The notes under the pieces: generated by a model | The model's database searches: none | What the model saw: only the letters and a program-made list of their open reading frames with translations | What the model was told of the DNA's origin: nothing | In this document: piece after piece, positions 26,523-39,027 of the stretch | Position numbering within the stretch: position 1 is the stretch's first letter | Layout: each line of letters begins with the position of its first letter | Assembly (NCBI GenBank): GCA_004431415.1 | Contig: QPMI01000265.1 | Span: forward strand, 7,501-71,500 | DNA length: 64,000 nt | Origin: Cyanophora paradoxa | Lineage: Eukaryota > Glaucocystophyceae > Cyanophorales > Cyanophoraceae | Direction of reading: 5' to 3' | Program-made: the position numbers and the translations under genes

Positions 26523-27441
26523 GATGATGGAGGTATGACTAGCGCCCGGAGGTATGACAATCTACGTCCGCTCTTCTGCTTGGCCGTTAACCTTTGGTGC
26601 GCGGGCGATGTGATCGTGCGCAAATTAAACGCACTGGACGCTCGCGGCGCTCGCCGCTTCTCCTCTCGCTTGAGCTTGAACGTCGACCGTACGTATACCC
26701 CTGATTGGCCGGTTCCAGCTAAGTACCCCCCCCCCCGTTCCGGCTAAGACGAGGAACCGGCCCACGAATGACAGCTAGCGCTGCAGGTATTTCAAGAGCA
26801 CGTGCGGCACGGATCAAGATCAAGCTTAAGGTTGCCGGCCAACCAGCTGCAAATCTAAATCAAAGTCGAAGTTCAACCCCGCCCAACCCCGCCCAACGTT
26901 TACCCCAATAACCAACTTTGGCAATGCCCCAAAGTCAAAGTTCAACCCCGCGCTGTGCTGCAATTTGAATTGCAAGCGCTAGAAGGGGTATAGCTAAGAA
27001 AGAAATAGCTAAGCGAAGGGCCGGGAGAGATAGCAAAAGCTACCAGCAACGGCAATTGCAAGGGTTGCACCCTCCTGCGTGCATGTAGCCAGACACCTCA
27101 CAGGGGTCCCCACCCACACAAACCAGTGGACAGGGAGCGGTGGATTCTCCAGAGCAGACTGGCAGGTTTGCTTGACATTTGGGGGGGTGTTTGTTTTCTA
27201 GTTCCTTGTTTGGATTTGGAGCTCCGCCACAGATGCAGCTACCTAGCCACTAGCTTGCGTTTCTACGCTGAACGCAGTTCAGTTCAAGCAAATCAAAATC
27301 AAAAGACGAAGTCCAACGTTAAACCCTTCCAACCCCAGCCCCTTGTCGTCTAGGGACGTTCGCAAGGGGCCCGAACTTGATGCGCATGGACTGCTTTCCT
27401 TTCGAATGACTCCTCCCACACAACAGGAAGGGAAAACTCCC
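26523..27441. other. Spacer between squalene synthase (5') and PRP31 (3')
   Basis: No gene recognised. It contains a poly-C run near 26730, repeated AAAGTCAAAGTTCAACCCCGC-like words (26860-26955) and, at 27240-27274 on the minus strand, a copy of the 3'-flank motif. A transcribed PRP31 3' UTR probably occupies the right end. Confidence 0.6.
27240..27274 (-). repeat. 3'-flank motif, copy 4 (PRP31)
   Basis: On the minus strand: CGTTCAGCGTAGAAACGC, then AAGCTAGTGGCTAGGTAGCT and GCATCTGTGG, matching the start of copy 2 (18680 downward) block by block. It lies about 168 nt after the PRP31 stop, in PRP31 sense. Confidence 0.8.
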
Positions 27442-29691
27442 TCACTTTGGGCCGGGGAGAAGGGACGCTGGCTCCTTCTTGATCTGGGAAAACTGTGCAC
27501 TCCCTCCTGTTAGAGCCTTGAAAGGCAAACACCATCGATATCAGCACCAGGGTGTGCACCGTGCCAGAGCTGGAGAAATATTTGCCACCATCCTTCTTTC
27601 CGGCAGGCTGGGCGTTGGGGTTCACTAGTTCCAGACCCTGGACCGGCGTGAAAACGATTGAAGACGAGATGCCACTCGTCAAGCCTGAGCTCCCTGTCGG
27701 CCGCTGCTTGATGAGCTTCATCTTTGCTGCGCAACAGGATATATGTTGAGACTTGTTGAATGCCGGGATGTGGCACGAGAGGCGGACCCTTGGTCATGAT
27801 CTTCTGGTCCTTCGGTGTGATGCGCAGTTTTCCTGAGCCCTCGACGCCAAGGAGGCCAAAGCCCCTTCCGGTGGCTTGATACTCCTCCTCCGCCTTGCCG
27901 AATGCAATGCGGTTTGCCGCCTTGCGCACTTCCGACATCACGTACCGCTCTTTCATCCGCCGCACCCTACCAGGTGCACGGAGGGCGGATTTAGCAGGAT
28001 CATAGCACAAACAGGACATAACGAACGCACCGCTTGCCGGCACGTTTCGTTCGCGGCTTGGAGTCCGGCGCCGGGAGGGGCTTCGGTGCCCGCGGAGGGG
28101 GTGGCTCCTGGAGCTTCTCCAGGCGCTTTGTGATGTCGGCAAGGAACTTCTTCCCAACTGAGCCTGCAGAAAAAATCAATGCGCAGAATGAAGGGCACGC
28201 ACGGGGAGGCCAACCATCTGGTGCCTCATGGAAGCTGTCGATGCGGGCGGCGAGTGTGAGCCTGCACAGGCAACTGAGGTCACCACGGACAAGCCCCACA
28301 GATAAACAAAAATAAATCTGCTGACTTGGCGGCAATGACACGCTGTGCCTTGACACGGAGTGAGGGCGGCGTGTTCTGCACGATGTCTGCAGTGTAGATG
28401 AACCCTGCGTGTGGAAGGGCGCTGGCCGTCGACATCCCCGCAAGGTTCTTCTTTCGCTTTCCAAGCACCTGCGCATCCCCACACCAGTCAGCCACCCGCT
28501 CGCTGCAGTTCGCGACATGCCGTTTGCGAACCTGCACGTTGCAGCCCGGGATCTTGGAGAGAGCCACAAGGCCTCCAGCAGCAGCGACAATCTTTGCGGC
28601 GATGGAGCTGCCCACGATAGCGCTAACGTTTGGCGCAATGAAGGACATACGGCTCTCGACGTAGTCGATGATCTGCGCCGAGCTCGAACACTCTAAACGC
28701 CTAAAGGGGCCCCCGCAGCACCTTCTTCTTGCACGCGTCGAGCTCAAGAATCTCGGTGCAACCCTGCATGACGTTCGCGAGCTGCGCATCGTCCAGCGGT
28801 GTGCCCGACGTGGTCGACCCCGTCACAGAGACGACCATAATAGTGGCGGAGGGCAGTATTCCCGTCAAGTCTATGAGCGTCATATCCTGAGACGCACGGC
28901 GTCAGTGGCTGCTACGTGCAGTGGCTGCTACGTGCAGTGCTGGGTGGTGGTGCACCATCTCATTGCCGATGGTGCGGACGACGCGGGCGTAGTCCAGAGG
29001 GTTCAACACGAGGGACTCCAGCTCCGGAAATTTGTGCGCGTACAGATCCCGCACGTACTTGTGGAGAACAGCAACCTCGTTTTCGATTTCAATCGACAGC
29101 TGCGATGCCCGCGTTAGGAGGCTTGCATCTTAAAGCCTAGCGCGTGACGCCGCGCCTGGTTGGACTCCACGATGAGCTGGTATTCGGGATCCTCTTCTAT
29201 GGGGCCAACGACCCCGTCTGAGCGTGGGTTTTGCATCAGCTCTGTAATTTTCTGCGCGTGCGATCAACAAAAGCGCTTCCACGGTCATTACAGCGTTCGC
29301 ATTTCACCTCCAGGTGCTTCTTCATGCGCTTGCTGTTCCGGATCTTCGCTATATTCGCGAAGGCAGCGTTCTTCGCGGCTTCCTCGATGGCTTGCTCCCT
29401 GGATTTCTGCGGCAAGTTCAGGAAGTAGGTACGACGCGTTTCGGGCCAATACGCACCTCAATTTCCATCAGATCTTTGCTCTCCTCGTCCTGGGGCTCCT
29501 CCTTCACCTGCACCTCCTCGCCCGCCTCGCCGTTGTCATCTAGCGCCGCATAAGCGCAAGTTGCGAACCAGCGCCCCGCGTCGACGCGCACCTTCGCCGG
29601 CCGACTCGTCGCCCTCCTGATCCTCTGCCTCCTCCGCGCCCGCGCCAACATCGTCCTCAAGGTCCTCGAGGAACGCGTCGGCGAGGGACAT
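27442..29691 (-). CDS. PRPF31: PRP31, U4/U6 snRNP protein with NOP domain
   Basis: Binds the 15.5K-U4 snRNA complex and links U4/U6 to U5 in the tri-snRNP (nucleus). It begins MSLADAFLEDLEDD, an acidic N-terminus. Then IYYLNLPQKSREQAIEEAA, KFPELESLVLNPLDYARVV and the NOP domain (YVESRMSFIAPNVSAIVGSS, AAKIVAAAGGLVALSKIPGC, NVQVLGKRKKNL). A Pro/Lys linker follows, then GRVRRMKERYVMSEVRKAAN, GFGLLGVEGSGKLR and SSSIVFTPVQGLELVNPNAQ. The last exon, joined after KYFSSSGT through an acceptor ending GTGCACAG, gives FSQIKKEP and a stop at 27442. It has about eight short introns. It is divergent from the UBR gene. Confidence 0.93.
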
Positions 29692-30222
29692 CGTCGAGCG
29701 CTGTTACCAACTCGAAGGGCGCACGCGCCGCTCTACGGCCTCTGCGAATCGCGGCTGACGGAAGCCTTCGGCACCTCGGCTTACAAACGACCTGCCGTCG
29801 CTTTCAACCTGCCTATATGTGCACGTGGATGCCCCTCGAACGCGGCGGTCTTCTTGAGGGGCTGAACTGTCTCTCGCTCTTCTTCGAACGCGCAGGAGCG
29901 ACTGTAGAGACGGTACCCCTCGTTGGAGTGCGTACCCCTACTGTCAGCTGCGCTGCCACCTGCGCTGGCGTGGCCCGCGCAGTACGCGCTTTTTGAGGCG
30001 CACAAGATAGCACCATGCTCGAACCGTTCTTGCATGCGACGCTTCTTGGCGGCGGCGGGGCGATACGCCCGGAGGCGCTCCGCGCAACGCTTCAGCAGGC
30101 GCGTACTCGTACAGAACCCTGCGTGCAGGACGCGCGGTTAACCTGGGAGCAAACAGGCGGTGGTACTCATCGCACAGAGCGGTGGCCATGTAGAGGTCCA
30201 CAGCCTGCCTCCTGACTATCGA
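29692..30222. other. PRP31/UBR divergent interval; possible 5' exons of the UBR gene
   Basis: Open frames exist on both strands (for example minus 30201-29944, and plus from ATG 30015 reading MLEPFLHATLLGGGG), but none could be joined in frame to the UBR box exon and none is a recognised protein. It probably contains the shared promoter and an unresolved N-terminal UBR exon. Confidence 0.4.
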
Positions 30223-33200
30223 AGGCGCGGGAGCGTGACCGCTACCCGCAGAGTGGAGCGGATGCCGCGCAGGTGCTTCAGCGCATGTGCCAGCACAACA
30301 ACGTGTGCGGCCGCGTATGGAAGAAGGACGGTGCCGATCTTGCGTTCAGCCCCGTGAGTGGTGCGTTGATGCCGCGTTAGAAACCGCGTACAAGTGCCGC
30401 AACTGCGAAATGGACCCGACATGTGCGATTTGCGTCGATTGGTGCGCTTGCCGAGGCCGCCTGACGTCGCATGCGCCCTCGGCCTCATTCTCGCCACAGC
30501 TTCGATCCTGCCATGCACGCTGGGCACGACTACTCCATCATTCGCACGGGCGGCGGTTGTGCGCCGCTGCTAGCCGATCAATGCCTGCACATCACGCTGA
30601 CCCGCCACAGGCTGCGACTGCGGAGATCCGCAGGCGTGGTACGACACTCGATTGCAAATCGTTAGCTTTATTCAGTTTCCTGCAGGAAGCAAGAGGGTTT
30701 CTGCCGGCAGCACCGCGGCGCGTCGGAGGACTCGGACCCCCTCGTTGGCGTGCCAGCAGCCGTGGTCGCGAACGCACGCGGGGCGGTCCGTGTTGTGGGA
30801 CGATTCATTGGGGATCGGCTCGACGAGCTTCCGGCCGCCCCGGCCATCGCCAACCTGCAGGTGCCTACGACCCTCGACTCCGCGGCGCCCTGTCCGATCC
30901 TGATGCGCCCACAGGAAGCGCTCGCGTGGCTCACGGGCCTCTGCTCTCTGGGCGATGCGCTGCGTCGCATCGTCTGCGAAGAGCTGTGCCGCGCAGGCCC
31001 GCGGGAGGCCGAGTGCGGTCCGCACCGCGACCCCCCCCCCCCCCCCCCCCCGGGCTCAGGGCGGAGCTTAAGCCCGCGTGCAGGGGTGGTCTCGCGTCTG
31101 ATGCAGTTTGATCGACTGCCGAACGCATTGGCGCCGCCCGTCCACAACCTGTACTTTCAGCTCATCCTCGAGTGCGACGGCCCGCGCCAGGCGAACCGCC
31201 CCGCCCGCCCACCGCGCCCCTGACGACCCTTCACAGCGTGCCGTTCAAGACGACCTTCACCCGCCTCTTCATCGCGAACTACCCCCGCTACATCCACGCC
31301 CTCGTTCGCCGCTGGGGCCCCGCCTCGGCAGCCCAGCACCCTCGCGAGCTTCCCCGCAGATGGCGTCCAACGACGACGATGGCGGGCCTGGCGGCAGCGG
31401 GGACGGCGGTAGCAACGCGTGCGCCCCGTAACGCTCGGGCGCCTCGCCGCGGACGACGTTGGGCGCAGGGTCGGCTCGGGCATGGACAACTTCTCCGTCC
31501 AACTCTTTACCGTCCCGAACCTCACGCCGCGGTCCTTGCTCGCCACCCCGTCCCGCCTCGCCCTCGCGCCTGACTGCTCGACAGATGCGTGCGCGAGGGC
31601 GGCCTGCTGCATACCCTCCTGGGCACCCTCCACTCCTCCTTAGAACGCACCCTCATCCGTGTCCCGCCGCCGCCTCCGGAGCCGGCGCCCGGCGGCCCTC
31701 CCGCCGCCCTCATCTCTTCCCCGCCGTCCGCGTCCTTGCCGCCGCCGACCGAGGGACCGGGAGGGGCCGCCGCCGGCCCCGCGCCACTGCGGCTCGGCGC
31801 GGCAGCTGCGGGCGGGGCCGTGGCAGGCGGGGCGCTGGGCCCCGGAGAAGGGCGGGTGCGGCTGCCGGAGCAGGTGGACTGCAGCCAGGCGGGGGCGACG
31901 GACAAGTACTACTGGCGCGTCACCACCGACCTCCGCTACGTCCTCGCGCACCCCTCCGTCGCCCAGTGCGCCCCGTCCGGCCCCGTGCCTGCGCCGGGCC
32001 GACGCGCTGCAGGCACGCGCTGTACGCGCGGCCGGAGCTCTTCGAGGCGCTGGTGCGCATCTACGCGCGGATGCACGCCATCAACGGGCAGGCGCGCGCC
32101 GAGGGCGCCCACGTCGAGCACGAGTCGGACGCCTGGCAGTTCGCGTTCACCCTCGAGGCCCGCCCCGCCCCACCCCGCCCCGGCCCCTCCCCGCCTCCCT
32201 CACGCGGGTCCAGATGGAGGCCCTCCAGCTCGTCCCGCCCCTGCTCGCCGGTCTCCGCGCCGGCGACACGCCGCTCCCCGACGGGGCCGCTGCGCCTCCG
32301 CCGGACGCCCCCGGGGGCCCCGAGCCGGCGCGCCTGCGGGAGCTGCTGGCTCACGTGGCGGGGCAGCTCGGGAGCTGGTACGAGCAGGCCGGCATGGCCG
32401 AGCGCGCGACCGCGGCGGGGCGCGTCGCGGACGCGGCGGCCGCGGGGCCCGGGGACGCCTTTACGTTCCACCTGCCCCTCGTCCGCCTGCACGCCGCCCT
32501 CGCCTCCGAGGCCACTCGCCTCTGGCCCCTGCCCCTGCCCGCTCTCCTCCCCGTGCGCCCCCGCGCTGCCGCCCCGCGCCCTCCCCCGACACCGGGCCGC
32601 AGGCGGAGCCGGCGTCGCTGGCGCCGTGCATGGCGGACCAGCTGCTGCGCCTGCAGCTCTTCCTGGCGGAGATCCGGGCCGGCCGTTGGGTGCGCAACGG
32701 CCGCTCCCTCCTCTCGCAGCTCGGCCTGTACGGCGGCGTCCACTGCTTCTGGCTCGACTGGGACCTCTTCTCCCTGCAGGTCGCGCCCCCGCCCCCCGCC
32801 CCGCCTCGCCTCTCCCCACAGCCCCCCGCAGCTCTGTGCCCTCGCCATGGGTCCCGAGCGCTTCCTCTGGGCCGCACTCGCCCGCTGGCGCCTCGAGCCT
32901 TTCTTCTCCTTCGATGCGTCCCGCGATGGTGCGCGCCGCGCGCCGGCGCTCGGCGCTGGGGGCGAGCGGGGGCCGCAGGGGCCGGGGCGGAGGCGTGGCA
33001 GGCGAGTGTCGGGGAGGAACTGCTCGTGCTCCTCGTGCGGATTCTGCAGGAGCGCTCCCGCGCCGGCCTCTTCCACGAGGCCGCCGTCCGCCGCGAGCTC
33101 GTCCACCGCCTCGCCGCCGAGGACTGCACCCACAGGCTCGCCCGCCCGCCCGCCTGGCCCCCGGCCCGCGACCCCCGCCCGAGCCGGCGTGAGCAGCCAG

Positions 33201-36200
33201 GTCCTCAAGCACATCAGCAAGCGCGCCAAGGAATGCAAGAACCTCGAGGCGATCATTAAGGAGGTGGCGACGTACCAGGCGCCCGACCACGTGCGGCTGC
33301 AGCAGGGGCGCTACGTGCTGCGGCCCGAGTGCTGGCGCGAGGTGGACCGCTTCTACCCGCACTACACTCGCCGCGACCTCCAGGCCCTCGACGACCGCAC
33401 CGCCGCCCTCCCCGCCAACGTCGCCCCCTCCCAGTGCGCGCCCCGCACCCCGTCGCCGGCGCGCCCCGACGGCCCTGCAGCGCCTTCGAGCCGAACGACG
33501 CGGCGCTCTTCCCGGCCCTGCGCGGTCTACCGGGGGCCCTCTCCTGCCGCGCCACCTTCGCCCTCGTCGCCGCCGCGCTGCACGCCGCCGCCGCAAACTC
33601 GTGCGCCCGCCCCGCCCCCGGCCCCGCCCCGCTGACCCCCATGCAGGCCCCGCGCGACACACGGCTCCGTCACCGCCGCCCTCCGCCTCCTCGCCCGCCT
33701 CTGCCGGGCCGCCGCGGGGCGCCCGCCCTGCGCCTGCTCGGAACCTGGCGAGGCCCCCGCCGAGGGGGTGGCGGGCCTTGCGGAGGCGGCGGCGCAGCTA
33801 CCCTCCGAGTGGGACCCGGCGCCGAACCTCCTCCACCCCTTCCGCATCCGCCCCGCCTCGCCTCAGGCCCGCCTCGTCCCTCTGGCCCGCCCCGCCAGGC
33901 GCTGACGGTTTGGGCGCAGGAGGGGGAGTCGGCGCGCCCGGGCCCCGTCTTCCGCATATTGGATGCGCTGCTCGCCCTGCGGGCCGCCCCTCAGGCCACC
34001 GCCCTCCAGCGCGCCGTGCGGGCCCCGCCGCCCCGCCCTCGCCCCGCCCGACACCCGCGCAGGACGCCGACCTCATCATACGCCTCGCCGCCGAGCGCGG
34101 CGGGCCCTGCGGTGATGCCATCCGCCGGGACGCCGCCGCCGCAGCCGCAGCAGCAGCAGCCGCGCAGCCGGCGGCGTCGGCGAGCCCGCCGGCGCGGGCG
34201 GCGGCGGGGCAGGAGGAGGAGGAGGGGTCGGGGCGGCGGCGGGCGCTGAAGGAACGGCAGGCGAAGATCATGGAGGAGTTCCGCCGCAAGCAGGCCGCCT
34301 TCGCCGCCGCCGCGGGGCCCTCGCCCTCCCCCGCGCCCCCGTCCGTCTCTCCGAGCCCGCCTCCGGCCTCCGCCTCTGCTTCCACGCCGGCGTCCGCCAC
34401 GGAGGCCGCGGAGGCGGCCTGCGATGGCTCACCGCTGTGCGCGCTTTGCAAGGAGCGCGGGGCGGGCCCCGAGGGGCGGCCTATCGCATACCTCTCCTTC
34501 GTGCAGCCGTCGCGTCTACTCGCCCTCGCGCACCCCGACCGGTCCCCATCTGCCGACGAGCCGCGCATCATCGTGGGCCCCCCTGCCCTGCCCGGCGCCA
34601 AGCCCCGCGGCGTCAACTCGCCCCGGCCCTCCGCCGCCGTCTCCCGGCCCATCGCCGCCCCACCCCAGCCCCAGCAGCCCGCCGGCCCCACCATATCTCC
34701 AGCGACAGCGGCTGCTGCATTTGCGGCCGCCGCCGCCGCCGCCGCTGCCGGCGGCGGCGCGGCGGGCGCGGGCGCAGCTGCGATGGCGGCGACCGCGGCG
34801 GCGACGGCGGCGGCAGCGGCGGGCGGCGGGCGCGTGGTGGCGGGCGCGGCGGCGACGGCGCTGGCGCAAGCGCTCGTGCGGGCTGGGCGCGCTGCGGTGG
34901 AGGCTGCGCAGGAGGCCGGCGCGCAGGCCCGCCGGCGCGCCGAGGCTGCCCTTGCCGGCGCCGCACCCGGCGTCCCCCCGGCGGTTCGCTTCCCCCCTTC
35001 CCCCCCCCCCCCCACTTCCCCCTCCTCCTTCCCCCTCCCCCCCCCCCCCCCCCCCCCCTCCCCGATGCCCTCCACGTCGTGGGGGCCGACGCGGGGCGCG
35101 TCGCGGCAGGAGGCGCAGGCGGCACGGGACGAGGCGGCGGGGGCGGCGGCGGCGGAGGCCCTGGGGCAGTGCGCGGCGCCGGGAGCGCGGGGGGCGCTGG
35201 TTGGGTACGAGGGGGCGCAGGCTGATGGAGACCCTCGAGGGGCTCGAGGAGGGCGAAGAGGCGATGCCCGACGGCGACGACGAGGAGGAGGGGGAGGGCG
35301 GGGAGGAGGCCGAGGGCCGGCGGCGGCGCCAGCGCGAGGAGATGGCGCAGGCGGCGCAGGCGGAGGAGGAGCTCGAGGCGATGGACGAGGACGACGACGG
35401 GCCCTGGGCCGACAACGACGACGACGACGAGGCCCGCCCGCTGGCCCCTCCCCGCGCGGCGGCTGCTAACGGGCGGGCGGCGCAGCTCGCGGACGCGGAG
35501 GTGGAGGAGTGGAACCTGCCGCCGGCGGCGGGGGCGGCCCCCTCGCCGATGGTGCTGGACGAGGAGGCGGCGGGGGTCGCCTCCTACGAGGCCGTCGCGG
35601 GGGTCCCCTTCGACGAGCGCCCTGCACCGGGCGCCCACGCCTCCTTCTGCGGCCACGCCGTGCGGCCCTCGGCCCCCGCCCGGGGCGGCGCGTGATGGGG
35701 CGCGGGGCGGCAGATGCACGTGGAGTGCTTCGAGCGGTACCTGGCGTCGCTGGTGCAGCGGCACGCGGCGATGCGGACGTACGAGGGCGACGCCATCGTC
35801 GAGCTCGAGCGCGCCGAGATCCTCTGCCCCACCTGCCGCCGCCTCTCCAACGCCCTCGTGCCCCTCACCCCGCGCCTCGCCCCGGGCCCCGCCCCGGCCC
35901 CGCCCGCACCCGACGGGGACCCTCTCCGCACCGCCCTCGACGCCCTCGCGGCCGCCCTGCGGGCCGCCGCGGAGGCGCCGCCCGGGCGGCGGCGGCGGTG
36001 GACGGCGCTGTGGGGGTCCTGGCGGAGCGCGTCTACTGCGCGCAGCGGGGCCTGCGCCTCGAGGCGGCCCCCGCGTCGCCCCTGCTCCTCTCCGCCAACC
36101 TCTGGGCCGCCATCGCCTACACCGCCGCCGCCCGCGAGCTCGCCGCCCGGCCCCGCCCGACGGGCCCGCCCCCTCCTCCTCCTCGGGCCCGCCCCGGCCG

Positions 36201-38066
36201 CCTGCGAGTGGGGCCCGCGGGACGGCCCGGCGATGCGGGCCCTGGTGCGGTGCGGGCAGCTGGCGGCTGCGGGGGCGCCGCGGGGGCGGGAGCTGGACGC
36301 CCTCGCGCGGCTTCTTGAGGGCGCGAGCGCCTCCTTCCAGCCGCGGGGCACGCCGGCGGGGCGCCCCGCCCCGGCCCCTCCTCGCCCACGACGCCTTCCA
36401 GCTTTTGTGCTATACCCTCTCCTGCCTGGCCCCAGCCAGGCCCAACGCCCCGCTCCGTGCGTCCCCCCGCCCACTCCCCCCTTCCCCCCTCGCATCCTCT
36501 CCCCTCCCCCCCTCCCTCCCCCCCCCCCTCCCCCCTCTTCCCTCCGGCCGCGGTCCCTCGCTTTGACGTGATTTTACAGAGCGGGCGGCGCTGCTGGCTG
36601 CGTACGGGACGGCGGCGCACCAGGCGCTCCTCTCCCTGCACCTGCACGGGGGGCCCGGGGCGGGCTCCGGCGCGAGCGAGGGCGGCGAGGCGGGCGCCGT
36701 GCACGAGGCCTTCGCCCGCCTCGCCGACTCCCTCGCCTCCGTCGCCACATCCCCCTCCCCGGCAGCCTCTCCCGCCCTCGGCCCCCGCCCCTTCGACGCC
36801 TCAGCCCTCGGGCGCAGCCCGCCGGCGGGGAGCCCTCTCTCGCCCGTGCCGCCCCTCTCGCCGGACCCCTCGGCCCTCTCCCTCTCCCCGCCGGGCCTCC
36901 CCGCACTCATACCCTCGGCCCTCACCCTCTCGCCCCCGAGCCAGCCGCTGGGACCGCCCCCGGCGCCGCCCCTCACCGACTTCGCGCCGGGGCCAGGACC
37001 GGCGCCCGCGCGGCGGGAGCCGCCCGGGGACCTGCTGGGGCGGCTGCAGGTGGCCCTTCTGCCTTTCCTGCGGCGGGCGCGCCTGCTGGTCGCCCTCCTC
37101 GAGGGCGAGGGAGAGCCCCAGGCGCCGCCGCCGAGCGCCGAGGGCCCCGCCGCCGAGTTCGCCGCCCTCGTCGCCGCCCTCCGCCTCCCGCCCCTCTCCC
37201 AGGCCCGCCCGCCGGCCTCCCGCGCGCCCCCGCCCTGACGCCCGCGCAGCTGCTCGCCTCGCGCGTCGGCCCCGCGTGGCTCCGGCAGGCCTCGCGGGCG
37301 GCGGCGCGGGCGCCCGGGCGGCCGCCACTGGCGCAGCTGCTGCCGGTGCGGGGCCGCGGGGCGGACGAGCCGTTCCGCCTGGCGCCGCTGCCGTACCTCT
37401 TTGAGGAGCTCTACAAGCGGCTGCTCGCCGCCACTTGCCCCTCGTGCGCCGGGCTCCCCGCCTACCACGGTGCCCCGCCCACCCCGCCCGCTCCGCCGCC
37501 CCCCGAGGCCGCCCCCAGGCGTCTGCCTCTTCTGCGGCACCGTTGTGTGCGTCGGGGGCCGCTGCTGCCGCGACGAGGCCGCGCGGGAGGGCGAGTGCAA
37601 CTCGGTGCCTTCCCCTGGGCCCCCGGGCGGGCGGGGCGGGCCTGACGGCAGGCGGCAGCACATGCGCAAGTGCGGGGCCGGCGTGGGCGTCTTTCTCGTC
37701 CTCCGCATGTCCATGCTGCTGCTCCTACGGGGGCGCCGCCGTACCTTCTGGCCGGCTCCCTACCTGGTGCCGCCCGCCGCCCGCTGCCCGCCGCCCGCCG
37801 CCCGCCGCGCCGCACCGCAGTGGGGCCGACGCCGGGGCAGGACAAGTACGGGGAGGAGGACATCGAGTTCAAGCGCGGCAAGCCCCTCTTCCTCTGTCAC
37901 TCGCGGCGCGCCCCGCCCCGCGTCCCCGCCCCGCCCCCGCCCCGTCGCGCCCCCGGCGAGCCGGCGCAGGTACGCGGTGATCGAGCGGCTCGTGGCGGCG
38001 CACGCCCTCGACGCCGACCCCCGCGTACTCGAGCTCACCATCCGCCGCGACGCCGCCTGGTACTGA
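30223..38066 (+). CDS. UBR1/PRT6-type E3 ubiquitin ligase (N-recognin)
   Basis: Recognises destabilising N-termini and ubiquitylates them (Arg/N-degron pathway). The UBR zinc box is rebuilt from four exons with introns at 30331-30380, 30442-30499 and 30556-30610. It reads VCGRVWKKDE, TAYKCRNCEMDPTCAIC, HAGHDYSIIRTGGGCDCG and DPQAW. The middle is helical (VLKHISKRAKECKNLEAII, YVLRPECWREVDRFYPHYT). The RING cysteines LCALC (34438) and FCGHA, HVECFERYL, LCPTC (about 35645-35840) are far apart. The C-terminal zinc cap shows CPSCAG, VCLFCGTVVC, QHMRKCGAGVGVFLVL, YGEEDIEFKRGKPLFLC and ends RRDAAWY; stop 38064-38066. DNA is extremely GC-rich with tiny C-rich introns. The 5' end is unresolved. Confidence 0.88.
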
Positions 38067-38241
38067 GCCCCACGACGCCGCATCCTGTGAATATGCCCCC
38101 CCCCCTCGCACGCGCTGTGTGAATGTTGGCATCGTGACGATGGCGCACCGGCCAACCACGTTCCGAGAACTTCCGACTCTGGGCCCTTTTATCCCAACTC
38201 GACCAGAAATATTCATTAAAGCGTTAGAAAACACCGCAATA
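38067..38241. terminator. Convergent UBR/SRP9 3'-3' spacer
   Basis: Only 175 bp between stop codons. It includes an AT-richer stretch with TTCATTAAAGCGTTAG near 38213-38228. No exact AATAAA is seen on the plus strand. Both 3' UTRs must be short or overlap. Confidence 0.4.
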
Positions 38242-38880
38242 CTACTTTTTTTGCTTCTTCTTGCCCCCATCTTTCGCTGCGCCTGCTGCGCCCGCCGCCG
38301 CCTGCACCGTTGCGCCCTTGGCTGGTGCCGGCGTGTCGACTGCGCTTGGCGCGTGAGCGGTGGCCGGCGCGTACACGGTGGCCAACGAACCCTCCATTGC
38401 CGCCGCGCCGCGCTTCTCTCCTTTTTCGGTCGTCATCTGGCGGCGCGTCAGGCGTGTTGTGGCTGGCAAAGCAGCGCAAGTGCAAGTCCGCACCTGGAAC
38501 CACCTGTTGTTCAGCTTCTCGATCTGCGGGCGCCATAAACGAGCGGAATGCCGCACAGGTGGGTGTTAGCGCACCTTCTTCAGGTCCTGCGCCTGGTCTG
38601 TCCTGTACTTGAGGCACTGTGCGACGGTCAGCGTCGCGGCAGACTCCCAAGCGAGCGGCGCGCCGCACCACTTTGTCGTCGGTGACCTTCAAGACGAGCT
38701 TAGCGTCGCAGTGCCTGTACTTGATGCAATACCTTGTCTGCCGCGAGGTCGGCGCGCGGACACACGGAGCAGGGACGCGCGGCGGCATGCGATCGCGTTC
38801 CGGTTTACCTCTGCCGGCCGCGCGGCGTAAAGCTTCTCCGCCTCCGCGGCGAATTCATCCCAGCTCTCGATGTAGACCAT
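38242..38880 (-). CDS. SRP9: Signal recognition particle 9-kDa subunit (SRP9)
   Basis: Forms the SRP9/14 Alu-domain heterodimer, which slows elongation while SRP docks at the ER. Start MVYIESWDEFAAEAEKLYAA at 38880. Spliced segments TRYCIKYRHCDAKLVLKVTD, CLKYRTDQAQDLKK (across an intron) and IEKLNNRWFQV cover the whole family core. A tail follows that is longer than in animals: MTTEKGEKRG, an Ala/Pro-rich stretch (VDTPAPAKGATVQAAAG) and a Lys-rich end KDGGKKKQKK, likely an RNA-binding extension. Four introns. It is divergent from the acyl carrier protein gene, with 147 bp between starts. Confidence 0.93.
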
Positions 38881-39027
38881 CCCGTGGCGAGGCGGACACG
38901 CAGATCAGTGAGAGCGCCCGGAAAGGAAAACGGCTGCTACGACGGGTGTGCTTGCGGAGTGCTACGACGAGGCCAAGCAGCCGGGGTACGGCTGTTCGAA
39001 GGGAGTACACCCCCACGAGGCGAAAAA
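38881..39027. promoter_or_regulatory. Divergent SRP9/ACP promoter spacer
   Basis: 147 bp between the two start codons, so one compact bidirectional promoter is implied. CG-rich words dominate; no TATA box is seen. Confidence 0.5.

Noticed and set aside
29781-30527. A small minus-strand gene (frames 30527-30216, 30201-29944, 30035-29781)
   Set aside because: No family recognised, no consistent splicing, and the right part overlaps the plus-strand UBR box exons.
31459-33660. Very long open frames on both strands (500-650 aa) in the UBR region
   Set aside because: They are composed of Arg/Pro/Ala-rich sequence from out-of-frame reading of GC-rich DNA. The spliced frame with UBR box, RING and C-terminal cap is the real one.
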